DNA of 64,000 nucleotides from Cornus controversa (taxonomy: Eukaryota; Streptophyta; Magnoliopsida; Cornales; Cornaceae). A program made the position numbers and the translations under genes. Location: positions 55,900,033-55,964,032 of the forward strand of contig CM048845.1 of assembly GCA_026545225.1 (NCBI GenBank), in the 5' to 3' direction. A model generated the notes under the pieces. That model ran no database searches. It saw nothing but the letters and a program-made list of their open reading frames with translations, and was not told where the DNA came from. Positions 53,714-63,905 of this stretch are shown here, piece by piece (within the stretch, counting starts at the first letter, position 1; each line of letters begins with the position of its first letter).

Positions 53714-54119
53714 TGTTGGTACAAAAAATTGCTTGGTTAATTTCACCAAGCCAATTTGTTGCACACACCCAAAAATTCAAGAGTATTCTCTACTTTTTCA
53801 TAAAAGAGGACCTTTCTTATTAAACCTTTCCTCTATTTATATAAGTTTGAAACTTGAATCCTTTTTGGACTCAATTTTTTTATTTATAGCTTTCTTTTCT
53901 CTCAAGAATATGAATTCCTAATAGAACTTAGATTAGTGGTTAAGCTGGGCCATTAGCCTTCTTTAGGAGGCCCAACCCATTCTTCCTTTTAAACTATTCC
54001 TTGGGGCCTGATTTACTTATCTTCTGAACTTGGACTTAATCTTTTTTGGATTTGGCCTATTTGTGTTTTAGTAGGCCCATACAGCCCATTGCGAACAACT
54101 AGGGGATTTTTCCCCTACA
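53714..54119 (-). repeat. Gypsy IV 5' LTR
   Basis: On the minus strand it starts TGTAGGGG and ends GTACCAACA, 406 bp, then CTTTGGCAAGC, a changed PBS. Partner of 44301-44694. Confidence 0.88.
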
Positions 54120-54283
54120 ATAGACACAAAGTGATGTGGGACTAACCACAGTCGAATTCAACCCAAGTCAATAGACACATAGTGGTGTGGGACCAACCAC
54201 TGCCGAATTCAACCCAAGTCCATAGACACATATTGGTGTGGGATCCACCCGATGTGTCTATCAACTTGGGTTGAATTCGGCCC
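54120..54283. repeat. Three ~55-bp tandem units plus an inverted partial copy
   Basis: Units at about 54120, 54172 and 54222 each begin ATAGACACA and contain GTGTGGGACCAACCAC and GAATTCAACCCAAGTC. The region ends with an inverted copy, TGTGTCTATCAACTTGGGTT with GAATTCGG (about 54252-54283). The last unit and the inverted copy can form a hairpin with ATAGACACA/TGTGTCTAT arms. Confidence 0.85.
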
Positions 54284-54441
54284 AAAAAAAATTCTTAGAA
54301 ATAAATTATTTCAATGCATGTATGTACAATATACATTATTTGTCTAAATTATAGTATATATTACATTATATATAAATTATTATAATTTTAAATACATTTA
54401 TATATCAATACATAATAAAGAGTAAAACTTAAAATATTTTT
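54284..54441. other. Very AT-rich spacer
   Basis: TA-rich sequence with no gene. Confidence 0.5.
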
Positions 54442-54785
54442 TACTACAATTTTTGTCCTGAAGGATTTATTCTATCACAAAAGGCCTATTATTTGGGAAG
54501 AAATTGGGATCCATCATGAAAGATGAAGCTTTTGCAATGACACTTTTCACTGCAATCCTTATTTTTTGTGACAACTAAAATTTTAATTTTTAGCGACACT
54601 TTTCCTTACTTTTGTGTACATTCTTTATAAATATTAAGCTTTGTTGACAAATACAAAAAATTTCTACAATAATAATCAAAGACCCAATATAGCGACAAAA
54701 GTTTGTTCATCCTAAATAACTATTGTGATGAAATTTGATCTTTTTGCAAAAAAGTTTTTGTTGGAAAATCAATATTGTTGTAGTG
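54442..54785. mobile_element. Possible small CACTA-like non-autonomous element
   Basis: The left end reads TACTACAATTTTTG and the right AATATTGTTGTAGTG, a CACTACAA-type inverted repeat with the first C changed. GCGAC and CGACAAAA motifs lie inside. The flanks do not give a matching 3-bp duplication. The right end is itself duplicated (54763-54820 and 54821-54875). Confidence 0.4.
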
Positions 54786-54875
54786 TATATGAAAGTGAAC
54801 TATACTAATCAATTTTTTTAGAAAATCACTATTGTTGTAGTGTATATGAAAGTGAACCAGACTAATCGATTGTTG
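54763..54875 (+). repeat. 58-bp tandem duplication
   Basis: Two units begin GAAAATCA at 54763 and 54821 and share TATTGTTGTAGTGTATATGA and AAGTGAAC. Confidence 0.85.
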
Positions 54876-55460
54876 TTGAAGAAACCATAATTGGGATTGT
54901 GGGATTTAAGTCTGATCTAAAAGATTATTCGAATATGTCTTGATTTCCTATAATGATTAGGTTTCTATTTTGGAATATTTTTTATAGAAATTTCTTTTTT
55001 GGATCTTCTGCTTTGGGCACATGAAATTGTATTGTTTGTCTACAAAGGAACTTTAGTTATGACAATAAATAAATAATAACATTACTATTTAATACTTATT
55101 GAGTGCCATAGATGAACTCTCAAGAGAGATAGATATGTGTGAGAATTTATAAAATTTATAGAGATGTGAGGCAGAGATAATGAACACTCATCAGGTTTGG
55201 GGAAACAACTGCTGCTTCAAGACTCGAAGCAGTGAAGGTGAGTAGAGAAGATGAAATTTCTTTAGGACCAAACACCCTTCGATATGAGAATGAAAATGCT
55301 ATTAGTTTTTAGTATTTTGTATTCTCTGTTTTTGTAATTTAAGTACATTTTAGAGTGGATTAATCTCTTCTATCACATATAAAGGATAAAGCTTATCTTT
55401 TCAAGTAGATTTATTGATTTTCACTAATCATCACATAATGAGATTGTAATAATGTACCTA
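54876..55460. other. Unassigned sequence
   Basis: AT-rich, no gene and no repeat end seen. Confidence 0.45.
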
Positions 55461-55465
55461 GAGAC

Positions 55466-56746
55466 TATGAGTAGCGTGGTGCAGAAGTAGTTGCGAAAGC
55501 TTGATTGAAACCTAGAGGGGGTGATTAGGTTTACTTGCTCATTTGCTTCATTTTTCAGATTAATTCAATTTTAAGTCCAATTAAAATTACTCAAACACAT
55601 AAAGCAAGTAAATAAATTAATTAAAGTGTAGAAATAACACCCAATATACATGAAATGCCCGAAAATGGAAAAAACTATGGGTGATGTTGTAGCATCGAAG
55701 AACCAAATCCACTATCATCCAAGCAAAGTATAGCAAACTCTGTCCCAAATTCACATCCACTCCACTTTATCAAGAATTTGATGTTGAACACCTCAGGTTT
55801 ACTCTTATAACTCCATGTCCAATTGTTACAGACTTCAAGCTAACGTCAAAATCCTTGCAGAAGGATAACCGGAAGAACACAAACACTCTGCAAATATTAT
55901 ATCCCCTTCGTAGTGCGATCTTCTTCTCCTTCCTCACCAATAAATAATTGAGAAGATAATTGAGAATTTTCTGTCACAAAGATAATATGTATGTACTCTC
56001 AAATATAAAATAGAAAATAATTGAAAATTCTCTGCCCTAAAAATAAGTCAAAGCTTTCTCTCTAAAAATAATATTTTTCTAAAAACATCTTGAAAGCATA
56101 ATTAGAGAGAAAACATAAGAGAGTATTTATAGAGGATGGAAAACAAGTTGAAAAGTCCTTTAAAATGTTTCCCAAAGTTTTAGGAATTTTTAGAACTCAA
56201 ATTTGAGTCAAAACGGAAGTTTATAAAACAATCTGGGCCCATCAACAAAGTTGGACCAGTCTAGGGAATAGTTGGACCGGTTCAACTTCCCTTTTCTTAG
56301 TTGGATCAATCTGGGGAATAGTTAGATCGGTCCACTATGGCCATTTTTCAAAATTAAGATCTCGAGACTACTTGGACCAGTCTAGGGAATGTTTGATCCA
56401 GTTCAACTTCAAAAATTCTGGAAAACTACACTCAAAACCCTAATTTTCAAAGTCAGACTTCATCCTTTCAAAAACTATGTGTCCTCACCAACTTACGTGG
56501 ACTACATGGCTCATATACTTGATTAACGAGGTCCATGCGCATTTGTAACCTCTGAAATGCTACAGATGATCAAGTTCCTTGTGTAGATCATTCATGGTCT
56601 GATCAAGTTTTGTCTTGGTGAAAACACTATCCATGTTCTTGGTCTTCAACTTCATGATTTATTATAAATAATTGAATCGAAAAAGTACAACTCGTTCAAC
56701 TTAGTTTTAACACCAAAGTTTGCCAATTACAAATATATACACCATA
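55466..56746 (-). mobile_element. Solo LTR of the SIRE/Maximus-like copia family, inverted
   Basis: The minus strand reads TATGGTGTATATATTTGTAATTGGC at its start and CGCTACTCATA at its end, matching the LTR at 39388-42000. A perfect TSD GAGAC flanks it (55461-55465 and 56747-56751). It carries GGACCAGTC / GGACCGGTTC palindrome-like units at about 56250-56400. 1,281 bp, noticeably diverged from the nest-2 copy. Confidence 0.88.
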
Positions 56747-56751
56747 GAGAC

Positions 56752-57249
56752 TAGTGTGATTTGTACCATAATTCCTCCAATGCTAGCTCTAGTTAGGTTG
56801 GGTAGTAAGAATAGCAACAATAAAATGTTGAGTTGAGATTTTCCAACTTATGTGAATTGATCCAAGAGTTATATAACAGATGGAATTTATGCCATTCTGA
56901 GTTTGAACTTTGGTGGATTATGAAATTTATATAGTAGGTTTGATTATTTGAAGTTAAAATATCTTATATATATAGGTTTCTAAGAGTTCTACATGTTAAG
57001 TTGGGTTAGCTTACCCCAAAGGGCTTGACCCCTTTTTCCAAATGAAAGGTTGATGGTTCAAGTCTCCAATTCGATAAATGGGAGTATGTGTGATTATCAG
57101 AAAAAAAATTATTAGGTTATCTTATATTTTTATTTTTATTTTGATAATTATGTTATTTTTATCAAAAGAAAAAAATATAAAGGATAGGGTGGTATCCTCT
57201 CTATATAAAGGCAATTAAAAAAAAAGAAAAAATATAACAGAAAGCCTAA
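56752..57249. other. Unassigned sequence
   Basis: AT-rich, with no recognisable gene. An A-rich run lies at 57206-57222. Confidence 0.45.
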
Positions 57250-57759
57250 ACGGCCAAAAGATTTGGAAAAACTATGCGAGGAGGATTCAACAAGAGACTA
57301 AGCTTTGTGTTAAGGTCAATTTTTTTGTATCCACGAGAACCATAAAACATCATTTTAATGTCTTCTTCTATACTTTTGATAATGCATTGTACATCTTTGC
57401 AAGTGTTAGTTTCAATCATAGTATTTCTTTATCCCCTAAGGCTGTATATGGTGCAAACCTTATTAGTTTTGTTAATCTGATAAATCCAATATTTTTTGCT
57501 TAGGTTGACCCATAACCATTTTGGTAAAGTAAGAAGCAAGGAAGGTTGTGCTAACATAAGGAACCTTTACTCTAAATAGAAATCAGGGACTTCAAGAGAA
57601 ACTTTACATTGAAAGAATAGTTATTGGGCTTTCTCTGTAACAAATCTACATAGATACAATAATCATTTTGAATAATGTCATAAAGCCTTAGATGACATAA
57701 AGTCTATAGCCTATTTTAGATGTCAGCCATAAGATAAATGAGTGTCTAGCAATATAGCC
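57250..57759 (-). other. Possible pol-linker remnant of the minus-strand gypsy
   Basis: Weak minus-strand resemblance to the start of pol (YSFNVK, LEVPDFYLE) but no catalytic motif. I cannot confirm it. Confidence 0.3.
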
Positions 57760-58990
57760 CTTATACAATACTGTAGAGGCTCCAAAGGCTCTTGGAATGC
57801 TTCATTTTGAATGAGTTCCAAGCATCCTTGATTATGAATGGTCCATTGCTCTCATCTAAGAAAACTTTGTTTAACATAATTCCAATATGGATCTTCTTGT
57901 GACAGATCTTCTTCTCCACATTCTTCAATGAGAAGTTGTTTTCCTTCACAACTATTTTTTTTTTTCACATTCAGCCGACTTGTGTCCTGGTACTCCACAT
58001 TTGAAGCATTTAACTCCTGCCCCACTAGGCTGCGGTTTAACAACAGATGCTCCACCACCTGGCCATGATTGAGGGGCTGTATTGCTGCCACTTTGAGGCA
58101 CTGTTGTTGTTGGTCAATTACTAGCAATCATCCCATGAGATTTCCCCTTAGAATTAGTAACTTGATCAGAATTAACTGGATTATTTGGTGCTCTATGCGT
58201 CCCTCTAGCTTGCTGAATTTCTGTGGATTTGGCACACTGATAAGCTTGAGAAATATTCCAAATATCTTGTTGGTTCAATATATCTTGCAAGTTAACATGT
58301 AATCCCCCTATATACTGTGCAATCTTCTGTTCCTCACTTTTATTTAACTCATTCCTGAGAACAAGTTCAAAGTATTCCTCAATGTATTCGTCAACACTCC
58401 TGCTTCCTTGTCGATAATTTTATAGCCTTTGAAACATTGATTGGGTACAGTTGTAAGGAAGAAAAGTCTCACTTAGCTTCTTTCGCATCTTTTCCCAATC
58501 AACAATCTTGGGCTTTCCTTGTCTTTGTCGTGCCATAACGAACTGATCCCACCAAGCTGATGCTCTTCCCCTTAATTTCACTGTGACCAATTTCACCTTT
58601 TTATTTTTAGGTACATCCTTCAAGTCAAAGACTCTTTCCACAGCAAATAACCAATTGATGAAGCTTTCTCCATTAAGATCTCCTACAAATTTAGGAATTT
58701 CCACCTTAAAACCACCATCCCAACGCCTTTCATAAAAATGGGATAGGTGCGAGTCTAGGTGCTGCATTTCTACGAAAAGGATTAAGAAAATCCTCTTCTA
58801 GATAGTTGTCCTCCTCAGATTCAACGCCATCTTGAGAAAGGGCTGGGGTTTGTGAAATGTGCTGGGCTAAAGCTTCAACCTGCCTTCTTAGATCTTCTAC
58901 CATAGCAAGCACTTGTTGTTGATCAACTGTTGTGTTCTGATTAGGCCCAATAGCTGGTTTGCGAGGTGGATTTCTTCTCCTTGGTGGCAT
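57760..58990 (-). pseudogene. Ty3/gypsy gag with CCHC zinc knuckle
   Basis: On the minus strand it begins MPPRRRNPPRKPAIGPNQNT, with a VDQQQVLAMVEDLRRQVEAL coiled coil. After a frameshift near 58740 the core follows: WDGGFKVEIPKFVGDLNGES, FINWLFAVERVFDLKDVPKN, KKVKLVTVKLRGRASAWWDQ and KKLSETFLPYNCTQSMFQRL. Then YRQGSRSVDEYIEEYFELVL, and the knuckle CFKCGVPGHKSAEC, with all four ligands (C-x2-C-x4-H-x4-C). Stops follow the core and interrupt the tail. This gag type belongs to chromovirus-like gypsy elements. The PBS and LTR lie upstream at 59051-59524. Pol is not recognisable in this window. Confidence 0.85.
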
Positions 58991-59050
58991 GTTGCAAAAC
59001 CTAAGAAAGAGATCTGATAACCTAATATAAACCCACTAGACTAGAACTTG

Positions 59051-59063
59051 CTCTGATACCAAC
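59051..59063 (-). promoter_or_regulatory. PBS of the minus-strand gypsy
   Basis: The minus strand reads GTTGGTATCAGAG, the initiator-tRNA-Met type site, about 60 bp upstream of the gag ATG. Confidence 0.85.
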
Positions 59064-59524
59064 TAATGCAATCAGCTATGAAAGAAAGGCTAAAATCTAT
59101 AAGAAGGGAAAAGCAGAGAGCTAGATCAAGCTAGGGAATAGCTTAAACACCCACAACTCAATCCCGAAAGAAAGGGAGAGGTAAAAAGCTGTGATAGGAA
59201 GCTAAATATATTGATAATATAAAAAAAAACTGCCGAACACAACTTGGAACAACCCTTTTATAAGCCACAAGGGATGCCCTAGCAAATATTCAGTGCTAGC
59301 CCTTCACATAAATATAATCTAAAAGCTAATATTCTGTCCAGTAGAATAAAAGGTCCTAAAATGACAAAACAACCATTAAATGGTCACATGACTCATTTAA
59401 TAGGCACAAGACTTATTAAATAAAAGCAAAAATAGAAAATTAAAATAGATTTAAAACTTAAATAATGACTTAAAACCCATAAAGCAATTAATGCACTCTT
59501 AGCCTAGACTTCTTGCGATGTTCA
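59064..59524 (-). repeat. Probable 5' LTR of the minus-strand gypsy
   Basis: Lies directly beside the PBS. A minus-strand TTATAAAAGG TATA box lies at about 59255-59265. The inner end is fixed by the PBS; the outer end is estimated. No partner LTR. Confidence 0.6.
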
Positions 59525-59539
59525 ACTGTTTGAAGAAAT

Positions 59540-59705
59540 TCCTCTTCCACTTGCTCTACATAACTATGGAACTAACACTGCCATTAACAAAAAGTTGTTG
59601 TGGAATAGCATCACACATTTTTCCTCCTTTTATTATCACCTTCCTTGGCTCTTGGCTGGGGATTTCAATGCCATCACTAATCCTTCTAAAAGCTTTGGTG
59701 GCTGC
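59540..59705 (+). mobile_element. L1-type LINE endonuclease fragment
   Basis: A frame reads LWNSITHFSSFYYHLPWLLA and GDFNAITNPSKSFGGC. The PWLLAGDFNAI motif and the following GG are in the endonuclease (EEP) domain of plant L1 ORF2. Only about 50 codons remain. It is cut at 59706 by the TRIM-like array. Confidence 0.8.
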
Positions 59706-60594
59706 TATAATACCCTATTCCAACACATAGTATGATATTGTCTGCTTTGGGCCAGAGCCCGCACGGTTTTGCTCTTGGATTTTACCCCAAAAGGCCTCAT
59801 ACCATTTGAAGAGAACATACTACATATAAGCATATCCCCTTTTCCACACCCAGGCGATGTGGGATTGAGCACCCTATACCCTGTTAGTGTGGTAGCTCAG
59901 CCCTATGTCTGTTTTCACACCCGCCCACTCACAACCGTCCACATGGGTTATTACAATCCACCCACTATGAGGCTCGATGTCCTCATCGATACACTTCTGG
60001 CTGGGTTCAGGCTGTGATACCAACTGTAATACCCTGCTCCAACACATGGTATGATATTATCCACTTTGAGCCTGAGCCCGCACAGTTTTGCTCTTGAGTT
60101 TTAACCCAAAAGGCCTCATACCATTTGAAGAGAACATACTACATATAAGCACATCCCCTTTTCCACACCCAGACGATGTGGGATTGAGCACCCTGTACCC
60201 TGTTAGTGTGGTAGCTCAGCCCAGTGTCTGTCTTCACACCTGCCCACTAACAACCGTCCACATGGGTTATTACAATCCACCCCCCTACGAGGCCCGACGT
60301 CCTCGTCAGCACACTTTTGGCTGGGTTCAAGCTCTGATACCAACTGTAATACCCCGCTCCAACACATGGTATAATATTGTCCGCTTTGAGCCTGAGCCCG
60401 CACTGTTTTACTCTTGGGTTTTACCCTAAAAGGCCTCATACCATTTGAAGAGAACATACTACATATAAGCACATCCCCTTTTCCACACCCAGGCGATGTG
60501 GGATTGAGTACCCTGTACCCTGTCAGTGTGGTAGCTCAGCCTAGTGTCTGTCTTCGCACCAGCCCACTCACACCCATCCACATGGGTTACTACA
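59706..60594 (-). mobile_element. Tandem TRIM-like array: three LTRs, two tiny interiors
   Basis: Three 250-bp LTRs (59706-59955, 60025-60274 and 60345-60594) alternate with interiors of 69 bp (59956-60024) and 70 bp (60275-60344). On the plus strand the LTRs start TRTAATACCC and end TATTACA (the third TACTACA). Each interior runs from a CCACCC(CCC)-rich tract, the complement of a polypurine tract, to GCTSTGATACCAAC, the complement of a PBS. No flanking TSD is seen. Confidence 0.87.
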
Positions 60595-61100
60595 ATATGG
60601 ATGGGTCAAATATGGGTTGTGATCCATATTCAACCCGTTTGTAAAGGGTTAAATATGGGCTGTTCAAATACAGGTAGGGTCAACCCGCCAACTCATATTT
60701 GATCTAACCTAACCGGATTGGTTGGCCAACCCAAATAAATGGGCTAACTTGACCAAGATTAGTCAAACCACCCCAGGCCCAAATAAAATAGGTCGATCTG
60801 ATCCAAACAAACGGGTCGACCAGATCTAAACAAACGGGTCAAACCCGACATGATTAAAAATTTGTGACCGACTTTGTTAAACTTCTTGGACACCCATGCT
60901 CTTTTGACATTCATTAATTATGCTTTAAAAAATGTAATAAATAAACTTTTGACACAAGTTAGTTAAATTGGGTCAAATCTGACCCGTATAAAAGACCCGT
61001 CAAATCTGACCCACCCGTTTATAAATCTCAACCTGTTTATAGAGCCCGACACATTTTCATAAATGATCGGGTCAATAAATTTTTGTTTGCTCTTTTAAAG
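60595..61100. repeat. GGGTCAA / TGACCCG-rich remnant, hAT-like
   Basis: Dense repeats of GGGTCAA, AAACGGGTC, TTGACC and ATATGGG, on both strands. This style is typical of plant hAT-type non-autonomous elements. Ends unclear. Confidence 0.5.
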
Positions 61101-61482
61101 ATGACTTTTTTATTTTTATTTTTGTGCGGACTTTAAGAACAAACAATTTTCCTTTTACGAATTTTGTCTAAAGCAGAAGTCTTGATCCAAATCATCACGT
61201 ACTCCTAATTAAGAAACAATTAATTAAACTCACTAATTATTTCAACATTATAGACAATCTCCTGCTTAGAGGTATTATATATTGCTAAAATGTTTTGATA
61301 TTAATCTGACTCTTATTATACATATGCATATACATATACATATGACAGAGTAGAGATGACATGCAGGAATTGAGCCCTTTGTGACCATACACCATCATGA
61401 TTTCCCACGAAACTTGAAGACAGATATGGAGCTTGGCTTAGTCCTCTAATGCAGTATGCCTAATTAATTTACTAGAAATGAT

Positions 61483-61513
<31 letters not shown>

Positions 61514-61840
61514 CATGGTCATGTTTGTGTATACTTTGACTTGTAAGGAAGATTTTGTATATTTTCTTGAAACCTGTTCTAAGAGGTTTGGTGATCGAGT
61601 GAAGTACTGGAGCAGCATTAAAGAGCCAAACCTATTCACAGATATGAATTACATAAGAGGAATGTATCCACCAGCGCCATAATTTAAAGAGAGAGAGAGA
61701 GAGCCATAATTTAGAGAGAGAGTGATAATTTAGAGAGAGAAATTTTAGAGAGAGAGAGGGAGATAACAGAGAGAGAAATGATGAGACAGTATAAGATTAT
61801 ATGAAATGAGACAACATTTATACATTTGAGTCTTTTATAT
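61101..61840. other. Unassigned sequence with microsatellites
   Basis: A TA run at about 61482-61510. A GAGAGA compound repeat with CCATAATTTA and TGATAATTTA spacers lies at about 61687-61778. No gene. Confidence 0.6.
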
Positions 61841-62030
61841 AGTAATGGGTGGAACATGGGTTGAATATAGGTACCCAAATTCAACCCATATAATCCTTAA
61901 ATTAATGGGTGAATTATTATCCAACCCATTTCTAACCCGTATAGATAAATAAGTCACCCAAATCCATTTATTAGTTAGCGGATCCGGGCGGGTTGGCGGG
62001 TCAGCACCCATTTTGCCACCCCTATTGAAC
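61841..62030. repeat. hAT-like element end with CAACCCAT repeats
   Basis: Several AATGGGT / CAACCCAT motifs lead to GCACCCATTTTGCCACCCCT, the complement of the common hAT-like end AGGGGTGGCAAAATGGG. It may be the right end of the element starting near 60595. Confidence 0.55.
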
Positions 62031-62278
62031 ACTCTGTTGCAGGTGAATGAAAGAAAAAGTAAAAAAAAGGGGGAAGAAGAAGGTGGAAGCAGCGCCCCCC
62101 ACACCCGTCGCCGGCACATGGGGGCTCGTGCCACTGGTGCTGGCGCCAAGGACGATTGCAATGGGTCCCACTCGTCGGGGTCCACCTCTAGGCCCACTTT
62201 GGGCCTAGTCTGGGGTATTTTTATATTTTTTTAAAATTTTTAAAATTGATTTTTAAATTAGAAAATTAGGAAAAATAA
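62031..62278. other. GC-rich stretch, no gene
   Basis: Rises in GC content at about 62080-62200 with no convincing protein family. The open frames on both strands are low-complexity. It may be LTR-element leader sequence. Confidence 0.4.
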
Positions 62279-62780
62279 TTTTTAAATTCCAAAAAATTCT
62301 AAAAACTTTTGGGTAACCTTTTGGGGACAGATACACTGGGTTTTTAAATTTTAAGTGGAAATGAGCTTCCCTCATGTTTAAATTGGTTTTAAAAGTATGC
62401 CTCAAAATTGGGTTTTCATCTTCTTTTATTTGGAAAATATTTTTTAAATTCCAAAAAATTCTAAAAAAATTTGGGTAACCTTTTAGGGAAAAAGTACACT
62501 TGGATTTTAAATTTCAAGTGGAAATGAGCTTCCCTCATGATTAAATTGGTTTTAAAAGTATTCCTCAAAATTGGGTTTTCATTTTCTTTTATTTAGAAAA
62601 TATTTTTAAAATTTTCAAAAAATTCTAAAAATATTTGGGTAACCTTTTAGGATAGAATACTCTTGGGTTTTAAATTTCAAGTGGAATTGAGCTTCCCTCA
62701 TAGTTAAATTGGTTTTAAAAGTATGCCTCAAAATTGGGTTTTCATTCTCTTTTATTTGGAAAATATTTTTAAATTTCTGA
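62279..62780 (+). repeat. ~160-bp tandem repeat, three units and a partial
   Basis: Each unit has ATTCCAAAAAATTCTAAAAA, TTTGGGTAACCTTTT, GTGGAAATGAGCTTCCCTCA and GGTTTTAAAAGTATGCCTCA. Units start near 62279, 62443 and 62604, and a degenerate start lies near 62764. Confidence 0.9.
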
Positions 62781-63094
62781 AAAAGTTTAAAGAATTCTAG
62801 AATGATTAAATAGGATAATTAGGAATAGAATAGGCCCAGAAACCTAGATTAGAGCTAGGTTTAGACTCCCTCGATGATATAGGTACATTGGAGATTTGGT
62901 TGTGTGCTTGCTCATATATTTGGTGGTTGTGTTATTTTTCTTCCTTAATTGTATTCTTTGAACTCATAACTATTCATGGTATTTGATATTAGTTTAATTG
63001 TGTATGAGTTATTTTAATGTGGTGATTGAACTTCTGTTAGATTAGATTAATGTGCTAAGTAGGTTAGGTCTTTTGTTTTGATTTAATAAGTTAG
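62781..63094. other. Unassigned AT-rich sequence
   Basis: No gene or repeat end seen. Confidence 0.45.
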
Positions 63095-63265
63095 TTGTAG
63101 AGGCATGTAAGGATTGTCAAGGGACATGTCAGGATTGCCAATACCTAATAAGGTATCTAGGGAGGCATTAAGGATTGCCAGGGGGCATGTCAGGATTGCC
63201 AAAACCTAATAATGTATTTAATGATAGTATAGGAGGCATGTAAGGATTGCCTAGGATTAGTAAGG
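63095..63265 (+). repeat. Short interspersed AGGATTG(C/T)C repeats
   Basis: Six copies of a GGCATGTMAGGATTGCC-like unit separated by AATACCTAATAAGGTAT-like sequence, with irregular spacing. Confidence 0.85.
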
Positions 63266-63898
63266 TATTATATTTGTGCCTTTGGTTTTGAACTTAGATA
63301 ATAAGTTCTAATTTTGTGTGATAGGGTTGAATTGGGACAGTATATAGGACGACGTCTATTTTGGAGACATAAGTTAAATAAGGAAATGATTTGTATATAT
63401 TTGTATATACTTGTTATCCCTCATATAGAGGGTATGTTTACCAGTTCTCTTATTGGGTTTTAGTAGAGAGAACTTGCTCGTGGGTTTAACCCACTTTGTT
63501 GATATTTCAAGTCCCAGGCCGGTTCCACCATGCAGATAGAGTTTTGGATTGGTTAATTGTGGTAGACATATCCTCTCATCAGTTTTCATATTAGGAATCT
63601 ATTCTTTTCTTCAGGTCCAGCTTATGAACTCAATTAGGATGTTGGTTGTTTGGTTATTTAATTTATAGTCATAACTCTTATTCTTTCTGGTGAAGGGGTC
63701 CTTGGGTTACGGGACTTTCAAGTTGTATTACCAAACATGTACTTTATTTATTTAACATTTTTACTTCAGAAGGACTTTCTATTCCATTTTAAAATTTGTT
63801 TCATTCTGTCTTTGTATTCTATGCTTGTTTGCTATCTGTTGTAAGTATCCCTTACATTTTATGTATGAGACTAGCCACCTCTTGCATGAAATTTTTTT
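63266..63898. other. Unassigned sequence before a purine tract
   Basis: No gene. The stretch ends in T7 and G7 (63892-63905), which would suit a polypurine tract. Confidence 0.4.
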
Positions 63899-63905
63899 GG
63901 GGGGG

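Larger units (their letters stand above)
44301..54119 (-). mobile_element. Gypsy IV: Tat-like element with antisense gene, host of nest 3
   Basis: On the minus strand: 5' LTR 53714-54119, a gag remnant, RT, RNase H, archaeal-like RNase H and integrase (to about 49990), then duplicated and tandem repeats (49950-48575), a multi-exon gene on the opposite strand (45100-48450), a polypurine tract and the 3' LTR 44301-44694. A family B solo LTR is inserted at 45368-46787. Long 3' regions with tandem repeats and antisense genes are known in Tat elements such as Retand and Grande. Gag C-terminus, protease and the first part of RT are deleted. Confidence 0.88.

Noticed and set aside
55459..56753. 9-bp target duplication TAGAGACTA around the inverted copia solo LTR
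   Set aside because: Copia integrase gives 5 bp. The extra bases are LTR-terminal TA (from CA and TG) next to a 5-bp GAGAC duplication.
59518..59730. 70-residue frame as a gene
   Set aside because: A different frame gives the LINE endonuclease motif PWLLAGDFNAI, which explains the sequence.
62013..62234. GC-rich frames on both strands as a host gene
   Set aside because: Low-complexity Lys/Glu/Gly and Ser-rich residues with no start context or family match, and the region sits between repeat elements.
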